From NCBI GenBank assembly GCA_029565935.1, contig JAKQNF010000012.1:19495-83494 (forward strand): a DNA stretch of 64,000 bases, given 5' to 3'. Both the position numbers and the translations under genes were made by a program. Within the stretch, counting starts at the first letter, position 1. Each line of letters starts with the position of its first letter. The notes under the pieces are model-generated. The model did not search any database. It had not been told where the DNA came from and saw only the letters and a program-made list of their open reading frames with translations. Of this stretch, positions 45,545-53,486 are shown piece after piece. This stretch comes from Bacillota bacterium (lineage in GTDB: Bacteria > Bacillota > DTU025 > MWDF01).

Positions 45545-46846
45545 TTACACCCCGATCCCTGTACTTTCGGCATATTCGAACTCAAAGTCGAGCACCCTTA
45601 CCATATCGCCTTCCTTGATGCCCATATCCCTAAGCCTTCCTATGATCCCGGATTTTATGAGCATGCCGTACATCCTCTTCAAGGCATCCGGATTGTTGGC
45701 ATCCGTCCTGAGGATGAGCCGTTCTACGCCCTCGCCGGAAAGGACGAACGCACCGCCATAACGTGTAATTTTCGCGTCTCTGAGCCTTTCGCCCCTCAGG
45801 ACATAGACCTTCTCTCCCCCTTCGGCGGTCTTAGCCGCCGCAAGCTCCCTCAGCCTGCGCTCCTCCTGGGCGAGCAGTCTCGTCACCGCCCCCATCAGAG
45901 TGCCGATACCCTTTGTTGTCGCAGCGGAAATCAAGTAGACCTCCACGCCGGACACTTCTTTCAGCCTTTCCACGATGTCCTTGTCCTCTATCAAGTCCGC
46001 CTTGTTTGCGGCGATGATAAAGGGCTTCTTAAGCATGGTCTCGTCGAAGATGCCAAGCTCGTTCCTGACCTTATGGAAATCCTCCACAGGATCTCGCCCC
46101 TCCGTGCCTGCTGCATCGACCACATGCACCAGCACCTTGGTCCTTTGGATATGCCTCAGGAATTCGTGGCCAAGCCCGGCGCCGGAAGAGGCGCCTTCGA
46201 TGAGCCCTGGAATATCGGCTATGACGAAGCTGTCATCGCCGTTCTCGACGACTCCCAGCACGGGTGACAGTGTAGTGAACGGATAATTCGCAATCTTGGG
46301 CCGTGCTGCTGTCACGACCGAAATAAGGGTGGATTTACCTGCGTTCGGATATCCTACAAGGCCTACGTCCGCAAGGAGTTTAAGCTCCACCCTAAGCGCT
46401 TTCTCCTGCCCCGGAAGGCCGTTCTCTGCATATCTTGGTGCCTGCCTTATGGGCGTGGCAAAATGGGAGTTGCCCCTTCCACCCGGGCCTCCCTTTGCCA
46501 GCACGACCTGAACGTCCTCGTCCACGAGGTCCGCTAACAGCTCGCCTGTGACGTCATCGTAGATCATCGTCCCTTGCGGGAACTTTAAAACGAGGTCCTC
46601 GGCACTCTTGCCGCTCCTATTCCAGGCCTCTCCGTTGGCTCCGCTATCTGCTTTGATGACCGTCTTGTACCTATAGTCGGCCAGGGTCCTCAACGAAGGG
46701 TCAACCGTGGCGATAATGTCGCCCCCGCGACCTCCGTCGCCTCCGTTGGGACCGCCCCTGGGGACGAACTTCTCCCTGCGGAAGCTCACGATCCCGTTCC
46801 CGCCCTTGCCTGCGAATACCTTAATCTTAGCGCTATCAACGAACAT
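45545..46846 (-). CDS. obgE: GTPase ObgE/CgtA
   Basis: A 433-residue Obg GTPase for 50S assembly and stress control. The glycine-rich Obg fold (RGGPNGGDGGRGGDI), G1 GYPNAGKSTLISV, G3 DIPGLIEGAS, G4 NKADLIED and a C-terminal OCT domain (IIGRLRDMGIKEGDMVRV) are all present. rplU/rpmA, which often precede obg, are not here; instead the preceding gene is a CPBP protease. Confidence 0.97.
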   Translation of the reverse strand: MFVDSAKIKVFAGKGGNGIVSFRREKFVPRGGPNGGDGGRGGDIIATVDPSLRTLADYRYKTVIKADSGANGEAWNRSGKSAEDLVLKFPQGTMIYDDVTGELLADLVDEDVQVVLAKGGPGGRGNSHFATPIRQAPRYAENGLPGQEKALRVELKLLADVGLVGYPNAGKSTLISVVTAARPKIANYPFTTLSPVLGVVENGDDSFVIADIPGLIEGASSGAGLGHEFLRHIQRTKVLVHVVDAAGTEGRDPVEDFHKVRNELGIFDETMLKKPFIIAANKADLIEDKDIVERLKEVSGVEVYLISAATTKGIGTLMGAVTRLLAQEERRLRELAAAKTAEGGEKVYVLRGERLRDAKITRYGGAFVLSGEGVERLILRTDANNPDALKRMYGMLIKSGIIGRLRDMGIKEGDMVRVLDFEFEYAESTGIGV

Positions 46847-46907
46847 AAGCCTGGCAGCACCTCACTTGGTAGACTTACCTTTCACCCGGTTAGCTATACT
46901 ATACACT

Positions 46908-47582
46908 TCAATAAGCATCGTAGTATACCTTCCCGGTTCTGCCGTTCGCCCTCCAGACGGCGCCGACATTTAATATCCAGTGTACCATAGACGGTGCCGC
47001 CACACTCCCGGAACCCAGATAGAGCCATTGCAGCAGCAAGCCTGATGCGAACGGGAACGATGACGCATAATACGCGATCTTCCTGCCGTGCCTGAACATG
47101 AAGGCGGGCACGGCGTGCACGGCCGCGAACATAATAGCCTGCAATATGAAAGCTACTCTGTCGTTGAACACGCTTGACAACCACGAATAAGCCAAGTGAC
47201 GGAAGATTATCTCCTCGAGCAGCGCGCCCGCAAAGCAATATGGTATAGAGGCCAGCCTTGCGGACCAGCTGTCAAGGTATCTTAGCGAGTTTGCCGCACC
47301 ACCCGGACTTATGCCCTTCAGCTTACCTTTTCTTTCTAGACCGAATGCACCAGAAAGTACCCTTCCCAGCAAATAAAGTGCTGCAGCCACCAAGACAATT
47401 TTGATTAATTCATTTGCTTTCGGCAAAGCTAAAGCATCCGTCCTGGCCAACGGCGGTATGGCGAAGAATATCAACCCTATAAGGAGCAAGTCGCCGGCAT
47501 CAAGCGTTGACGCACTGTCCGTTGTACTTCTTGTCCATGCCTTGAATAGAACCGATGCCGTCGCCAATGCTCTTATCGGCAT
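46908..47582 (-). CDS. CPBP-family intramembrane metalloprotease (putative peptide leader protease)
   Basis: A 224-residue membrane protein with the CPBP/Abi signature: motif 1 LLEEIIFRHL (EExxxR), motif 2 FAAVH, motif 3 MVHWILN. Such proteases trim prenylated proteins, and in Gram-positive bacteria are found with bacteriocin or RiPP genes. The ATG at 47582 follows GGGAGG by ten bases, which makes the gene overlap the radical SAM gene by 83 bases, suggesting translational coupling. A role in cleaving the matured peptide is inferred from context. Confidence 0.85.
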   Translation of the reverse strand: MPIRALATASVLFKAWTRSTTDSASTLDAGDLLLIGLIFFAIPPLARTDALALPKANELIKIVLVAAALYLLGRVLSGAFGLERKGKLKGISPGGAANSLRYLDSWSARLASIPYCFAGALLEEIIFRHLAYSWLSSVFNDRVAFILQAIMFAAVHAVPAFMFRHGRKIAYYASSFPFASGLLLQWLYLGSGSVAAPSMVHWILNVGAVWRANGRTGKVYYDAY

Positions 47583-48816
47583 ATTGTGTCAACCTCCCGA
47601 GATTCTCCCCGACGCTCGTCGAATCGTCCCATTCCCACGCGAATGCGGTGTATACCGATTTATAGACGCCACAATTGGGATCGTGCCCTCCGTTTGACAT
47701 GGCCGCCGCCCTGCATCCGCCACCGCACAGATACCTCACATCGCATTCCTTGCACTGGGCATCATAGTCGACATCGTAACCGACGTCGAAATTCTCCAAA
47801 GGCATGTCCCAAAGCAGATGGCAGGGATGCAACCGTGCGTCCTGGGTGCACGATACCACCATCTTGCCTGCGCCGCACGATGATTTCGACAGCATTGGCA
47901 TTATATCTTCCAGAACCGCGCTTTGCTTTATTTCCCCTCTTTTAAGGCACGTCGCAAGATGCCTCAGCATCATCTTCAATATCCCCACCCCATGCTCGTG
48001 TTCTGCCGTTTTGCCCCTGCCTACGTGCGTGAGTAGGCTACCATGGCAACCCGTGCCAAGGCTTCCTGCGAATTTTACCATCTCGGAGATATCCATTCCG
48101 CCTTTAGGCGTCAGCGTGGGCACTATCTCGACCTCGATGCCCATCTCAGCGGCCCTCCTTGCGGAGCCGACAGATAATGCATGCGTACCATTGCCCCGTA
48201 TGAAGTCGTGCTCGGCCGCATTACAGCTCTCAAGCGAGATCTGAAGCTTCGTCCGCGATGCCAGCATGGCATCGAACGGTATCCTGTCGGGTAGGGTCCC
48301 ATTCGTACAGAGCACCGTCTCCATCCCCCTGGCAGCCTCCAATATCTTATCGAGATCGTCTCTCAGGCACGGCTCGCCTCCTGTGATGTACAACCTGGAA
48401 GGCTCCAAGGACTTAAGCTTCTCCACCGCTTCAATGACTTTCCCCGTATCATGCACCCCTTCCGACGAATCCCCCATATAGCATGACGGGCATCCCAGGT
48501 TGCATCTCCTGGTCACTATCAGATAGGCTTTTCTCAACCTTCTCGCTTCTTTTGAGATTGTTGTTTGCTTGTCGACCAGTATGCCGGTCTCGGCCAGCTC
48601 GGCAGCCAATCTGAGCATCCCGACCGCATCCTTGCCTTCCAGGCTCGCTGCCTCTATGGTAAGATCCAGCCCACCTTCCCTGCCGAAAAAATGTGCCGCG
48701 GTACTCGATACCCTGCACCATGAGCCGTTGGCTAGGTTATGCATCAAGGCGTCCTCCCCTTTGTGGACCACCCTGGCGTGTTCAGATAGAGTGACTATCC
48801 TTTCAGCCTTGGCCAT
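47500..48816 (-). CDS. Radical SAM/SPASM peptide-modifying enzyme with PqqD-like N-terminus
   Basis: A 438-residue enzyme. Residues 1-85 look like a PqqD-type RiPP recognition element (VVHKGEDALMHNLANGSWCR...). The radical SAM cluster is CNLGCPSC (Cys 105, 109, 112), with ITGGEPCL as the SAM-binding GGE motif. The C-terminal SPASM region has many cysteines (CGAGK, SCTQDARLHPCHLLW, QCKECDVRYLCGGGCRA, NCGVYK), enough for two auxiliary clusters. The ATG at 48816 is preferred over a TTG five codons upstream because GGGGGG lies seven bases before it. A 33-residue peptide gene precedes it and is the likely substrate. The crosslink chemistry cannot be told. Confidence 0.88.
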   Translation of the reverse strand: MAKAERIVTLSEHARVVHKGEDALMHNLANGSWCRVSSTAAHFFGREGGLDLTIEAASLEGKDAVGMLRLAAELAETGILVDKQTTISKEARRLRKAYLIVTRRCNLGCPSCYMGDSSEGVHDTGKVIEAVEKLKSLEPSRLYITGGEPCLRDDLDKILEAARGMETVLCTNGTLPDRIPFDAMLASRTKLQISLESCNAAEHDFIRGNGTHALSVGSARRAAEMGIEVEIVPTLTPKGGMDISEMVKFAGSLGTGCHGSLLTHVGRGKTAEHEHGVGILKMMLRHLATCLKRGEIKQSAVLEDIMPMLSKSSCGAGKMVVSCTQDARLHPCHLLWDMPLENFDVGYDVDYDAQCKECDVRYLCGGGCRAAAMSNGGHDPNCGVYKSVYTAFAWEWDDSTSVGENLGRLTQYADKSIGDGIGSIQGMDKKYNGQCVNA

Positions 48817-48837
48817 CAAAGCACCCCCCAAATCGTT

Positions 48838-48861
48838 GTGCGGGGCTTTCTAGCCCCGCAC
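48838..48861. terminator. Intercistronic hairpin between the peptide gene and the radical SAM gene
   Basis: Perfect 10-bp stem GTGCGGGGCT / AGCCCCGCAC with a 4-base loop, 10 bases after the peptide stop. No T-run follows. This is the usual place for a hairpin that keeps precursor RNA more abundant than enzyme RNA. Confidence 0.65.
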
Positions 48862-48870
48862 ACGTTCCTT

Positions 48871-48972
48871 CTAGCCCAGGGTAATCTCGAAGATCCAAAG
48901 TGGGAAATGGATACAGTAACCATCGATGGCAATATCCAGCCTTACATACTTCCCCGTGCTTCTCTTGAACAT
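48871..48972 (-). CDS. Putative RiPP precursor peptide (33 residues)
   Basis: A 33-codon gene with a strong ribosome site, AGGAGG eight bases before ATG. The N-terminal half is MFKRSTGKYVRLDIAID; the C-terminal half is GYCIHFPLWIFEITLG, dense in aromatic and branched residues with a single Cys at 20. A basic leader and an aromatic core fit a modified peptide. It lies between a LuxR gene and a radical SAM/SPASM enzyme. A longer in-frame version from a TTG inside the LuxR gene lacks a ribosome site and is unlikely. I recognise no known precursor family. Confidence 0.72.
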   Translation of the reverse strand: MFKRSTGKYVRLDIAIDGYCIHFPLWIFEITLG

Positions 48973-49105
48973 CGAGCACACCTCCTGTCCTTCATCAAAC
49001 GCCTTTCCCAGGGAGACACAGCCCGCGAAAGTCTCGTCTGTGCCTATATGCTCGCATAGTCCTGGTCCTGGTTGAATTAGACGGAAGTATGAAAGGCCGG
49101 CATCA

Positions 49106-49579
49106 TTAGGAGCATCCGACAATCCCGAAATCCAATGCTTTTCTTACGGCTGCGCTCCTACAATTTACGTTTAGTTTCTGGAATATCGACCGGACGTGCG
49201 TTTTAACGGTGTTGATCGAAACGAACAGGTCATCGGCTATGGCTTTGTTGCTCTTCCCTTCCGAAAGTTTGTCAAGGACGCACTTTTCGGTCGCCGTGAG
49301 TTTGAAAGCCCCTAGGTCGAAGCTGACGTTCTGTGCTCTTCGGGCCCTTGGATAGGTTTTGAACATCTGACGGTCCTTCTCCGAGTTAAGGTACAAGAGA
49401 ATGACTCCCCTGCCGATGCTTCCTTCGACATCACCCTTCAAGGCCGCCTTGTATGAACCCGGGGTAATCTCGTCCGAAGCTTCGGCCGGCAACAACAGAG
49501 CTTCCATAACGCATGTGATTGGTTCATCGACCTGCTTCGACTCTGCGATCTCATCCTTAGGTAGGTCCTCCTTGTTCAT
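49106..49579 (-). CDS. LuxR-type transcriptional regulator
   Basis: A 157-residue protein with a C-terminal LuxR HTH: LTATEKCVLDKLSEGKSNKA at about 93-112, then SINTVKTHVRSIFQKLNV. The first 90 residues match no receiver or autoinducer domain I recognise. The ATG follows GAGGAGG. It lies just upstream of the 33-residue peptide gene and between the two radical SAM peptide loci, so it is a candidate regulator of one or both. Confidence 0.85.
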   Translation of the reverse strand: MNKEDLPKDEIAESKQVDEPITCVMEALLLPAEASDEITPGSYKAALKGDVEGSIGRGVILLYLNSEKDRQMFKTYPRARRAQNVSFDLGAFKLTATEKCVLDKLSEGKSNKAIADDLFVSINTVKTHVRSIFQKLNVNCRSAAVRKALDFGIVGCS

Positions 49580-49664
49580 GGGGTACCTCCTCTACATAGT
49601 TGTTGCTTTGTCTCATGAATGGTGTCAAATCCTACCCTTCTTCCTAAACCACCTTGATTGCACA

Positions 49665-49737
49665 ATTGCTACGGCATTCTTACACGACCCGGAGTAAAGC
49701 TTTGAATTACTGACTTATTTTTACCAGTTGTAGCAAT
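49665..49737. promoter_or_regulatory. Candidate operator: inverted ATTGCTAC / GTAGCAAT pair
   Basis: Two complementary 8-mers at 49665-49672 and 49730-49737, 65 bases between centres, lie upstream of the LuxR gene. The rest of 49580-49846 is AT-richer; a TTGACA is present near 49620 on the minus strand but without a good -10. No other gene seen in this gap. Confidence 0.25.
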
Positions 49738-49787
49738 GTATTACCATCACCTATTCGGGCTAATCACGTAGGATATACGCAGAATAA

Positions 49788-49819
49788 GCAGGAGAAGCCG
49801 GTCGGATTCCGGCTCCTGC
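49788..49819 (-). terminator. Imperfect hairpin after the SCIFF maturase gene
   Basis: Minus-strand GCAGGAGCCGG and CCGGCTTCTCCTGC pair with a 3-base bulge, 28 bases after the maturase stop. A short T-rich stretch follows (GCTTATTC). Confidence 0.45.
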
Positions 49820-49846
49820 CAGCGAAAATATGGAGTCTTTACCAGT

Positions 49847-51238
49847 TTATAGGTCGGCTTGCAGCCTTAAAGCGCACTCGAGTCGCTTTTTTGTGATCTC
49901 ACAAGCTAATTTGTAGGGTTTAAGTATGCTACCGTTGGATGAGAAGGCGTTGGCATGGCAGCCACCGCTGCAGAAGAACCTAGCCCAACAGTCCTTACAG
50001 CCGCTCTTGGTATAGATGTTCGCATCCGAGAACTTCTTTACGCACTCGACGTTGTCTATCCCTTTCCAGACATCGCCTAGTTTGAAATCCGTCTTCCCTA
50101 CGAACTGATGGCAGGGATATATGTCGCCTTCTGGCGTAACAGCGACGTAATCGGCGCCTGCTCCGCAACCGGACAGCCTCTTGGCAAGGCAGGGTCCCTT
50201 GGCCACGTTCATGTCGAAGTGGAAGAAGAGTATGGGCTTGCCTTTGCTTCTTCTTTCCAGCATGAAATCCACAAGCCTGTCGTACTCGGCGAATATCTCT
50301 GGAAGGTGCTCTTCCTTGATCTCCATCGGCGTGTTGTCGAACAGCACCACCGGCTCGAACGATATCCTGTCGAAGCCCTCATCGGCCATGAACTTGACGT
50401 CCTTCGAGAAGTCGAGGTTCAACGCGGTGTATGTGCCTCTTGCATAATAGTTCTCACCGTTCCTGGAATCTACGAATCTCTTCATGTTCTGCAGCACCTT
50501 GCCGCTGGTAATGCTCCCGTCACCGGCCCTCCTCACCCTGTCGTGGACCTCCGGCCTTCCGTCCATGCTCAGTACGGTCGCCATGGCATTTTCGTTGAGG
50601 AATCGGGCCGTATCATCGTCCATTGTCAGTACGTTGGTCGTAAGGGTGAAGTTTATCGACTTGCCGTGCTTGGCCTCCAACTCTTTTCCGTACGATACCA
50701 CTTCTTTTACGGCACCCATGTTCATCAGCGGTTCCCCGCCGAAGAAGTCCACTTCAAGATGCCTTACGTCCCCGCACGCCTTGACCAGGAAGTCCAGTCC
50801 GGCTTTGCCGACTTTAGCATCCATCAGCTTCCTCTGCCCGCCGAATCCACCTTGGCCTGCGAAGCAATAGGCACATCTCATATCGCAGTCATGGGATATG
50901 TGTAGACAAAGGGCCTTCACTACCCTTTCATGAGTCCATCCGACTTCAGGATCAGGTGTGTCAGGGTCCGTAAGCGTGCCTTCTTCCAGCATGCGGGCCA
51001 TCTCGTAAGATGCCTCCGTCATGCCTGCCCCGGGAAGTCCTGCCGGCCTGCCGTTCTCAGGATTTGATGCGATGCTGTCGACCAGACCGCCAGCTTCGCT
51101 GTCAAGTACGTGGAGACTGCCGGAGAGCACGTCATAAAGAAAATCCGTCCCGCCGGCCGTAAACCTGTGCCAATTCCTCTTCAGGCCTTCGGACGTGGGA
51201 CGGATGCCAAGGGAATGGTTATCGCCTATTTGCGGCAC
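49847..51238 (-). CDS. SCIFF peptide radical SAM/SPASM maturase
   Basis: A 463-residue enzyme of the SCIFF maturase (CteB-like) family, which installs Cys thioether bridges in SCIFF peptides. The PqqD-like N-terminus (FTAGGTDFLYDVLSGSLHVL) is followed by the cluster CDMRCAYC (Cys 118, 122, 125), FFGGEPLMN, and a SPASM end (GCGAGADYVAV, YPCHQFVG, CKDCWARFFCSGGCHANAFS). The GTG at 51238 is chosen: GGGGA lies seven bases before it and it overlaps the SCIFF stop by 13 bases. A longer frame to 51295 runs inside the SCIFF gene. Confidence 0.93.
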   Translation of the reverse strand: MPQIGDNHSLGIRPTSEGLKRNWHRFTAGGTDFLYDVLSGSLHVLDSEAGGLVDSIASNPENGRPAGLPGAGMTEASYEMARMLEEGTLTDPDTPDPEVGWTHERVVKALCLHISHDCDMRCAYCFAGQGGFGGQRKLMDAKVGKAGLDFLVKACGDVRHLEVDFFGGEPLMNMGAVKEVVSYGKELEAKHGKSINFTLTTNVLTMDDDTARFLNENAMATVLSMDGRPEVHDRVRRAGDGSITSGKVLQNMKRFVDSRNGENYYARGTYTALNLDFSKDVKFMADEGFDRISFEPVVLFDNTPMEIKEEHLPEIFAEYDRLVDFMLERRSKGKPILFFHFDMNVAKGPCLAKRLSGCGAGADYVAVTPEGDIYPCHQFVGKTDFKLGDVWKGIDNVECVKKFSDANIYTKSGCKDCWARFFCSGGCHANAFSSNGSILKPYKLACEITKKRLECALRLQADL

Positions 51239-51375
51239 GCCTGGTTCCCCAGAGTGCATGAAGTCTTGCACGCGGACTGGCAGGATGTCTGGCACTCCCT
51301 ACAGCCTCCGCCTACTGCCTTCGACTTAAGGTCGGAAGCTATGACGGTCTTGAAATGCTTATTTGCGTTTTCCAT
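51226..51375 (-). CDS. SCIFF ranthipeptide precursor (six cysteines in forty-five)
   Basis: A 49-residue peptide. The N-terminal leader is MENANKHFKTVIASDLKSKA; the core CRECQTSCQSACKTSCTLGN then QAC has six Cys in 23 residues, the defining SCIFF pattern. The ATG follows GGAGGT by five bases. Family members are widespread in Clostridia and are crosslinked by the radical SAM enzyme encoded next door, whose gene overlaps this one. A promoter lies just upstream, and an intrinsic hairpin of the M42 operon precedes it. Confidence 0.95.
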   Translation of the reverse strand: MENANKHFKTVIASDLKSKAVGGGCRECQTSCQSACKTSCTLGNQACRK

Positions 51376-51407
51376 GTTCTACCTCCATTCAAGGATCTTG
51401 CTTGTCC

Positions 51408-51437
51408 ATTATACAACCAATGCGGCGGGCGGTAAAA
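51408..51437 (-). promoter_or_regulatory. Promoter of the SCIFF gene
   Basis: A perfect TATAAT (51408-51413) with TTTACC at the 17-base position upstream; the start would be about 26 bases before the SCIFF ATG. The -35 overlaps the hairpin after the M42 gene. Confidence 0.55.
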
Positions 51438-51449
51438 GGCCGCCCGCCG
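51423..51449 (-). terminator. Hairpin ending the M42 peptidase operon
   Basis: Perfect 10-bp stem CGGCGGGCGG / CCGCCCGCCG with a 7-base loop, starting 8 bases after the last peptidase stop; TTTT lies in the loop, not after the stem. Confidence 0.5.
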
Positions 51450-51456
51450 GCAGTAC

Positions 51457-52464
51457 CTAGATCTTGGAGAAATCGGCGTTCATGAATTCGACCGTGAGCT
51501 CTATCGCTGCTTCATAGTCTGACATGTCGATCATCTCGGACGGCGTGTGCAGGTTCCTCGTAGGCACCGATATGGTGCCCGAGGGCACTCCCATCCTCGT
51601 GAGCTGTATGGCGGCCGCGTCAGTTGAGCCGCCGTCTAGTACTTCCATCTGGTAGGGTATCTCTTTCTTCTCCGCCAGGGATATGAGCAGGTCCTTGATT
51701 CCCGGATGAGCCACCGCGCCCGAGTCCTTCGCCTTTATGGCGGCTCCCTTCCCCAGCTCCATGTTCATCGGAGGCCCATTTGGCGTATCTCCAGCTCCGG
51801 TCACGTCAAGCGACAGGCCTATCTCGGGATCGATGCCGTATGCGGCAACCCTGGCTCCTCTTAGGCCGAGCTCCTCTTGTGTGCTGAATACGCAGTACAG
51901 CTCGTTCTTGGGGTTCTTTACCTTCTTCATCGCCTCGATGAGGATGGCACAGCAGGCCCTGTCGTCAAGCGACTTCGATATCACCCTGTCGCCGTTGTCG
52001 TAGAAATACGAAACATAACCGCAGATGTCTCCAACCTTGACCTTCTTGAGCGCTTCTTCCTTGTTCTTCGCCCCGATATCGATGTACATCTTGGAGAAAT
52101 TCAAGTCGTTCGGACTATCCAGCTTCTCAAGGCCGAAATAGCCGATCGTACCGTTCTCGAAAACTACTTTCTGCCCGACGAGCGTATGGGGTCTATGTCC
52201 ACCTACATTGGAAAAACGTATGAACCCCTTGTCGTCTATATGCATAGCGGCGAAGCCTATCTCGTCCATGTGGGCGGAGATCATGACCTTCTTCGTCTTT
52301 GACGTAGGTTTGGAGGGGCGCTTCACGCAGATGAGGTTCCCTAGGCTGTCGACCCTGAAATCATCGCAGAACTTCGCTACCTCGCTGCTTATTATGTCCC
52401 TGATCTCCCTTTCGGCCCCAGACGGTCCGAAGGCTTCGGTAAGCTTCCTGAGGAGCTCCTTCAT
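51457..52464 (-). CDS. M42 family aminopeptidase (third of three)
   Basis: A 335-residue M42 metallopeptidase, a family of cobalt/zinc aminopeptidases forming tetrahedral (TET) particles in the cytosol. Metal-binding and catalytic elements are present: AHMDEIG, LDDRACCAIL, STQEELGLRGAR, SLDVTGAGD and the final His in TRNLHTPSEM. It overlaps the second copy by four bases. It degrades short peptides after proteolysis or import; the individual specificity is unknown. Confidence 0.94.
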   Translation of the reverse strand: MKELLRKLTEAFGPSGAEREIRDIISSEVAKFCDDFRVDSLGNLICVKRPSKPTSKTKKVMISAHMDEIGFAAMHIDDKGFIRFSNVGGHRPHTLVGQKVVFENGTIGYFGLEKLDSPNDLNFSKMYIDIGAKNKEEALKKVKVGDICGYVSYFYDNGDRVISKSLDDRACCAILIEAMKKVKNPKNELYCVFSTQEELGLRGARVAAYGIDPEIGLSLDVTGAGDTPNGPPMNMELGKGAAIKAKDSGAVAHPGIKDLLISLAEKKEIPYQMEVLDGGSTDAAAIQLTRMGVPSGTISVPTRNLHTPSEMIDMSDYEAAIELTVEFMNADFSKI

Positions 52465-53486
52465 CTTGGCAATCCCCTTTCATCTACGCTGTCCAGGAAG
52501 GCTTCGACGAGCTTCCCTGCGTTCTTGAAGTCGTTCTCGTCTATTATGCTGACCGGCGAGTGTATGTACCTGCATGGTACCGACACGGCGGTGGCGGGAA
52601 GGCCCGCTCTGGTGTGCCTTATCCTGCCTGCGTCCGTCCCTCCGCTGATGGTGGTCTTGTGCTGGTACGGGATCCCCTTCGCCTCAGCAACTTCGATAAG
52701 CCTTGCGACTAGCTTGGGCTCTGCGAACATGCTGGCGTCCATCTGCACTATGACAGGCCCCTTGCCCAGGAAAGTCGAGCTCTTGTGCTCTTCGGTGGGG
52801 AAGACGTCATGGGCGGTGGTGCCTTCCAGCACGAGACCCAGGTCCGGATTTACCGCCCAGGCCGCGACCTGCGCTCCTCTGAGGCCCACTTCCTCCTGCA
52901 CCGTGAACACCCCGTACAGGTCGAAATCGTGCTGCCTCTTAAGGGCCTCGATTATGTGCGCGCATCCCACCCTGTCGTCTAGGGCCTTGCCCTTCAGCCT
53001 GCCGTTGCCGATGCGCTCGTACTGTGTGTCGAACACGACCTGGTCGCCCAGCTCCACCATCTTCAGGGCATCTTCCTTGCTCTTTGCCCCGATGTCCACA
53101 TAGAGCCCTTCCATCGGGATCGGCAGGTCCCTCTCCTCTTTCTTCTGGAGATGTATGGGCTTGCCCCCTATGACCCCCGGGATCATTTTGGTGCCCACCT
53201 TTACGGATTTCGACACCAGAACCCTAGGATCGACGCCGCCGCACGCCACGACCTTCAGAAGGCCGCTTGGATCAACACTGCGCACCACGAGTCCCACTTC
53301 GTCCATGTGCGCTGCCAGCATCACCTTGACGTCTCTTTTGCGGCCCTTCCTAAGCGCTATGAGATTGCCCATGCTGTCTACCCTTATCTCGTCGGCGTAC
53401 TTCATCATCTCGGCCGCTATGGCGTCCCTTACCGCGTCTTCGTGACCCGGTACGCCCGCTGCCATGCTCAGCTTTTCAAGCAGCAT
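52461..53486 (-). CDS. M42 family aminopeptidase (second of three)
   Basis: A 341-residue M42 peptidase. Key elements: AAHMDEVGLVVRS, LDDRVGCAHI, TVQEEVGLRGAQVAAW, EGTTAHD and CRYIHSPVS. The start is the ATG at 53486, seven bases after GGAGG; it overlaps the end of the first copy by 19 bases. Divergence from its neighbours suggests different substrate ranges, as in archaeal TET sets. Confidence 0.94.
   Translation of the reverse strand: MLLEKLSMAAGVPGHEDAVRDAIAAEMMKYADEIRVDSMGNLIALRKGRKRDVKVMLAAHMDEVGLVVRSVDPSGLLKVVACGGVDPRVLVSKSVKVGTKMIPGVIGGKPIHLQKKEERDLPIPMEGLYVDIGAKSKEDALKMVELGDQVVFDTQYERIGNGRLKGKALDDRVGCAHIIEALKRQHDFDLYGVFTVQEEVGLRGAQVAAWAVNPDLGLVLEGTTAHDVFPTEEHKSSTFLGKGPVIVQMDASMFAEPKLVARLIEVAEAKGIPYQHKTTISGGTDAGRIRHTRAGLPATAVSVPCRYIHSPVSIIDENDFKNAGKLVEAFLDSVDERGLPR

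Noticed and set aside
48990..49062. A 20-codon frame (MRAYRHRRDFRG...) between the LuxR gene and the peptide gene
   Set aside because: The upstream AGGA is only 2 bases from the ATG, the composition is unlike a RiPP precursor, and nothing supports it as a gene.
48871..49122. An 83-residue frame extending the 33-residue peptide upstream from a TTG inside the LuxR gene
   Set aside because: No ribosome site before the TTG, overlap with the LuxR coding end, and an excellent AGGAGG in front of the internal ATG at 48972.
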